Positions 5,339 through 10,867 of a stretch of 10,867 nucleotides of DNA are shown piece after piece. A program made the position numbers and the translations under genes. Below the pieces are notes generated by a model. That model was not told where the DNA came from, made no database searches, and saw nothing but the letters and a program-made list of their open reading frames with translations. The DNA lies in NCBI GenBank assembly GCA_016793415.1, contig JAEUMC010000296.1, positions 1 through 10,867 on the forward strand, given 5' to 3'. The DNA comes from Devosia sp. (lineage in GTDB: Bacteria; Pseudomonadota; Alphaproteobacteria; Rhizobiales; Devosiaceae). How positions within the stretch are numbered: the stretch's first letter is position 1; each line of letters begins with the position of its first letter.

Positions 5339-6593
5339 AGTTGAACCAGAACGCATAGCCGAGCCACTGCTGTCCAAAGGCGGTCCACAATTCTCTAAAG
5401 CTAGCATCGCTGGCAATCGGCCCATCGCGAAGATAGGGCAAAGCGTCCTGGCCGGTGAACATCAGCACAGGGTCGGTATGCCCGGCAGTCTCGAAATAGC
5501 TCCTCAGATCCAGGCCGCGCGCAAAGCGCCAATGCGGAATGAGCAGCTTGCCGTCAAACACCTTATCGACCGTATCGAGGGTGGCGAGCCACGCCTTGAT
5601 CTGCGCATCGGTGATGCCACGCCCGCCGAGCACACTCCTTTGGTGCGGATTGGGCAGCAGTTCTTGATTGTTGTCGGTTTCGCTGAGGATGGCCTGCCAG
5701 TTCTGCCGCGACAGCGAGGTGATGCTCTTAAGACGCGTATAGACGTTCTTCAGCCGATCGCGGTCAACCACCTGCCAGTTCATGGCATGGAACGCGGCCA
5801 CCATGTCGACGATCATGAGCATGTCGTCCGGCGAGATGTAGTCGTACTGTCCTCTCGGCCTGAGCGGCTCGATGTGACCTGACATCTCGAGCCCGGCCTT
5901 CGGAAAGAAGTGCGGCAGGGCGGTATCCAGCAGCGTGTGGAAATCGTGCGCGAGAAGGAAATCTGCCTCCAGCGCGATGACGTTGGAGTACCCGGCAAGC
6001 CAGATGGCGTCGGCACGGTCCAGCCCGATTACCAGGCTCGGCTCGGCGTCGGGGTCGCTTGAAGCGGCTGCGCCCGGGATGCGCGTGATGCCCAGCGCCA
6101 TGCCGAGCATAACTCCGACATTCTCCCCCTCCCCGCTCCTGCCGTCGCCGTCGATATCAACGCGCACCTTCATGACATCCACGGGAATGACATAGTCCCC
6201 GGCAACCCCCGCCTCGATCAGCGTCTTCTGTGCTTCATCCAGATCCGAACTGAGATCATCGAGAATGCCGCGCAGCTTCTCATAGTCGAGCGGTTCGGGC
6301 GTCGGATTCGTAGGCACAGGAACAAGCAACGGGTTGCGCAAAGGCCACCATGCCGACTCCGGCACAGTAAAACCGTGGCGGTAGAGCCCCTGTCCAAAAC
6401 GCTCGATGCCTTGCACGAACTGCAGCAGGCCCATGCCGAAACGGGATTCGGCATCGGTGCCCGAGGCAAGCTCGGAGATACCGGCAGAAGCGGTGCCAGC
6501 GTAGAGGTGGCGTAGCGCGATATCAGCCCCTTCGCCGGCCACCGCTGGAACAACGAGAGCAGCGGCCAGCATCGCAGTCGTCAATCTCAGCAT
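5337..6593 (-). CDS. Exported EF-hand-loop protein, second copy (A2)
   Basis: I do not recognise the family. The 418-aa product has a signal peptide (MLRLTTAMLAAALVVPAVA, cut before GEG), no lipobox and no further membrane segment, so it is predicted to be periplasmic or secreted. Residues 146-157 form an EF-hand-type calcium loop: Asp146, Asp148, Asp150, Gly151 and Glu157 occupy positions 1, 3, 5, 6 and 12. The protein matches A1 along its whole length, including YRHGF, PEPLDY, LDRADAIWLAGYS, ADFLLAHDF, LSRQNW, PHWRF, DALPYLRDGPIAS and the terminal GYAFWFN. The frame is open 22 codons further upstream, but GGGGGA just before the ATG at 6593 and the signal peptide favour this start. It uses visibly more A/T-ending codons than A1 (for example GAT, GCT, TTT, AGA, TTG and GGA near the C-terminus). 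Confidence 0.85.
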   Translation of the reverse strand: MLRLTTAMLAAALVVPAVAGEGADIALRHLYAGTASAGISELASGTDAESRFGMGLLQFVQGIERFGQGLYRHGFTVPESAWWPLRNPLLVPVPTNPTPEPLDYEKLRGILDDLSSDLDEAQKTLIEAGVAGDYVIPVDVMKVRVDIDGDGRSGEGENVGVMLGMALGITRIPGAAASSDPDAEPSLVIGLDRADAIWLAGYSNVIALEADFLLAHDFHTLLDTALPHFFPKAGLEMSGHIEPLRPRGQYDYISPDDMLMIVDMVAAFHAMNWQVVDRDRLKNVYTRLKSITSLSRQNWQAILSETDNNQELLPNPHQRSVLGGRGITDAQIKAWLATLDTVDKVFDGKLLIPHWRFARGLDLRSYFETAGHTDPVLMFTGQDALPYLRDGPIASDASFRELWTAFGQQWLGYAFWFN

Positions 6594-6701
6594 CTGTCCC
6601 CCAAGAGGTATCAAGCTATCTGGCGGCACGTTTGGCCGCTCATCTTCGCCCAATACCATGACACTGAACTATCGAGCTTGCCTATATTTGCCGGCGAGAC
6701 C

Positions 6702-7964
6702 TCAGTTGAACCAGAAGACGTAGCCGATCAGCGCGTCGCCGAATACTGCATTGGCCTCGGCGAACGACTCGGCGCTGGCGATCGGGCCGTCCTTGAGGAA
6801 GGGCAGCGCATCGTAGCCGGTGATCAGCATGACCAGGTCAGTCTTCTTGGCGGTCTCGAAATAAGCCTTGAGGTCGAAGCCTTTCTGGAAGCGCCAATGC
6901 GGCAGCAGCAGCTTGCCGTCGAGGATCAGGTCGGCAGTGTCGAGCGTCGCCATCCAGGCCTGCACCTGCGCGTCGGTGATCTTGGCGTCAGGCGTGATGC
7001 CGGTCTGCTTCGGGCTCGGCAGCAGTTCGCGGTTGTCGTCGGTTTCGGCGAGGATCGCCTCCCAGTTGCGGCGGGATAGCCCGGTGATCGCCTTGAAACG
7101 GGCCAGCACGCGCTTCAGCCGGTCCGCATCGGTCACCGGCCAGTTGAGGTGGTGGATCGCCGCCAGCGCATCGGCAATGGCGTTGTCCGACTCCGGATCG
7201 AGCATCAGCGTACCGGTGGAGCGGGTATATTCCTGCATCGGCAGGCCGGCGCGCGGGAACAGCCGGTGGAAGGTGGTGTCGAACAGCGCGCGGAAATCGT
7301 GCGCCAGGAGGAAATCGGCCTGCGCCGCCAGTACCTGCGAATAGCCGGCGAGCCAGATCGCGTCGGCGCGGTCGAAGCCGATGGTGGAATCGGGCGGTGT
7401 GGGCGGGGTCGGGGCCGGCGCACCAGGGTCGGTCGGCCCGGGCACCGTCGCGGCGCCGAACATGGCGTTGAGCACGTTGCCGATGCTCTCGGTTTCGCTG
7501 CCCTTGCCGTCGCCGTCGAGGTCGATCCGTACCTTCAGCACTTCCACCGGCACCACATAGTCGCCGGTTTCACCGGCGGTCAGCAGCGCATCGCGCGCCG
7601 CATCCATGTCGTCGACCAGCAGCTGCAGGATGGCGCGGAACTTGTCGTAATCGAGCGGCTCGGGATTGGGGTTGACCGGCACCGGCATCGCCAATGGCGC
7701 GCCCATGATCGGGCCCGCATCGGGCGAGGCGAAGCCATGGCGGTAGAGCCCCTGAGCGAAATGCTCGACGCCCTGGATGAAACTCAGGAGCCCGACACCG
7801 AAGCGCCCCTCGAGATCCTGCCGCTCGTAGAACGGCTTCAGCTCGGTGAGCCCCTGCCCGATCGTTCCCTCATAAAGGTGCTTGCGCGCGACATCGCCGG
7901 CCTCGTCGGCCAGCACCGGGAAGGACAGCGCCGCGCACAATACGACAGTCGCCAGTTTCAGCAT
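6702..7964 (-). CDS. Exported EF-hand-loop protein, first copy (A1)
   Basis: A 420-aa protein of unknown function. It has a signal peptide (MLKLATVVLCAALSFPVLA, cut before DEA), and Cys10 is not in a lipobox. Residues 148-159 read as an EF-hand loop with Asp148, Asp150, Asp152, Gly153 and Glu159 in the ligand positions. A Pro-rich linker (about 174-192) follows and divides the protein into an N-terminal third and a C-terminal domain. The C-terminal domain is the better conserved between A1 and A2 (FDRADAIWLAGYS 197-209, ADFLLAHDF, PHWRF, DALPFLKDGPIAS, GYVFWFN at the end). Five histidines are kept in both copies (29, 76, 222, 271 and 356 here). The Shine-Dalgarno AGGGGAG precedes the ATG at good distance. 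It lies 71 bases after ligA and 108 bases before A2. Confidence 0.87.
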   Translation of the reverse strand: MLKLATVVLCAALSFPVLADEAGDVARKHLYEGTIGQGLTELKPFYERQDLEGRFGVGLLSFIQGVEHFAQGLYRHGFASPDAGPIMGAPLAMPVPVNPNPEPLDYDKFRAILQLLVDDMDAARDALLTAGETGDYVVPVEVLKVRIDLDGDGKGSETESIGNVLNAMFGAATVPGPTDPGAPAPTPPTPPDSTIGFDRADAIWLAGYSQVLAAQADFLLAHDFRALFDTTFHRLFPRAGLPMQEYTRSTGTLMLDPESDNAIADALAAIHHLNWPVTDADRLKRVLARFKAITGLSRRNWEAILAETDDNRELLPSPKQTGITPDAKITDAQVQAWMATLDTADLILDGKLLLPHWRFQKGFDLKAYFETAKKTDLVMLITGYDALPFLKDGPIASAESFAEANAVFGDALIGYVFWFN

Positions 7965-7992
7965 CCCGGATACTCCCCTGTGAGCGCCATCA

Positions 7993-8010
7993 GGAAGGCT
8001 GCAGCCTTCC
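7993..8010. terminator. 18-bp palindrome between ligA and A1
   Basis: GGAAGGCTGCAGCCTTCC is a perfect palindrome able to fold into a 7-bp stem with a TGCA loop, in the 71-base gap after ligA. No T-run follows on the minus strand, so it is a poor intrinsic terminator. It may attenuate read-through, stabilise the recN-ligA mRNA end, or bind a dimeric regulator of A1. Confidence 0.35.
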
Positions 8011-8035
8011 CGTTCGAAAGCGCGACAAACAACAG

Positions 8036-10867
<2,832 letters not shown>

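Noticed and set aside
5333..5425. Upstream extension of B1 by 33 codons
   Set aside because: It would overlap the end of A2 and bury the signal peptide. The Shine-Dalgarno and signal peptide both fit the start at 5326.

Overview
The window is high-GC DNA with strongly G/C-biased third codon positions. The recN-ligA gene pair and the intergenic repeats with C-rich and G-rich arms suggest an alphaproteobacterium of the Hyphomicrobiales, perhaps Devosia-like. That placement is inferred from gene content and style, not from a marker phylogeny. Nothing looks like a phage, plasmid, insertion sequence or CRISPR locus. There is no tRNA or rRNA gene.

Layout. Bases 1-589 hold no gene I can recognise, but they contain several clear hairpins, including a 13-bp inverted repeat at 411-476. 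On the plus strand, prmA (590-1462, ribosomal protein L11 methyltransferase) is followed by a large palindromic repeat (about 1486-1622). Two very small minus-strand genes follow, with strong Shine-Dalgarno sequences (1730-1864 and 2006-2134, 44 and 42 aa). Then comes the plus-strand gene for a three-domain aminopeptidase P (2270-4102). A second repeat of the same general type (4139-4271) separates it from everything to its right, which is on the minus strand.

Read in the direction of transcription, the minus-strand block is: recN (3' part only, cut by the right edge), ligA (overlapping recN by 3 bases), two tandem paralogues of about 420 aa (called A1 and A2 here), then two small proteins resembling DUF3828 and each other (B1 and B2). 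All four proteins after ligA have Sec-type signal peptides without a lipobox, so they are predicted to be periplasmic or secreted. A1 and A2 each contain a canonical-looking EF-hand calcium loop. The B1 Shine-Dalgarno overlaps the A2 stop codon, which ties A and B translation together. This A1-A2-B1-B2 cluster is the most interesting part of the window: two different exported families, each present as an adjacent pair, downstream of the DNA repair genes recN and ligA.

The housekeeping part is routine: RecN and LigA serve recombinational repair and ligation, PrmA modifies the ribosome, and aminopeptidase P trims Xaa-Pro peptides. Both palindromic repeats lie between convergent genes, where they could end transcription from both sides.
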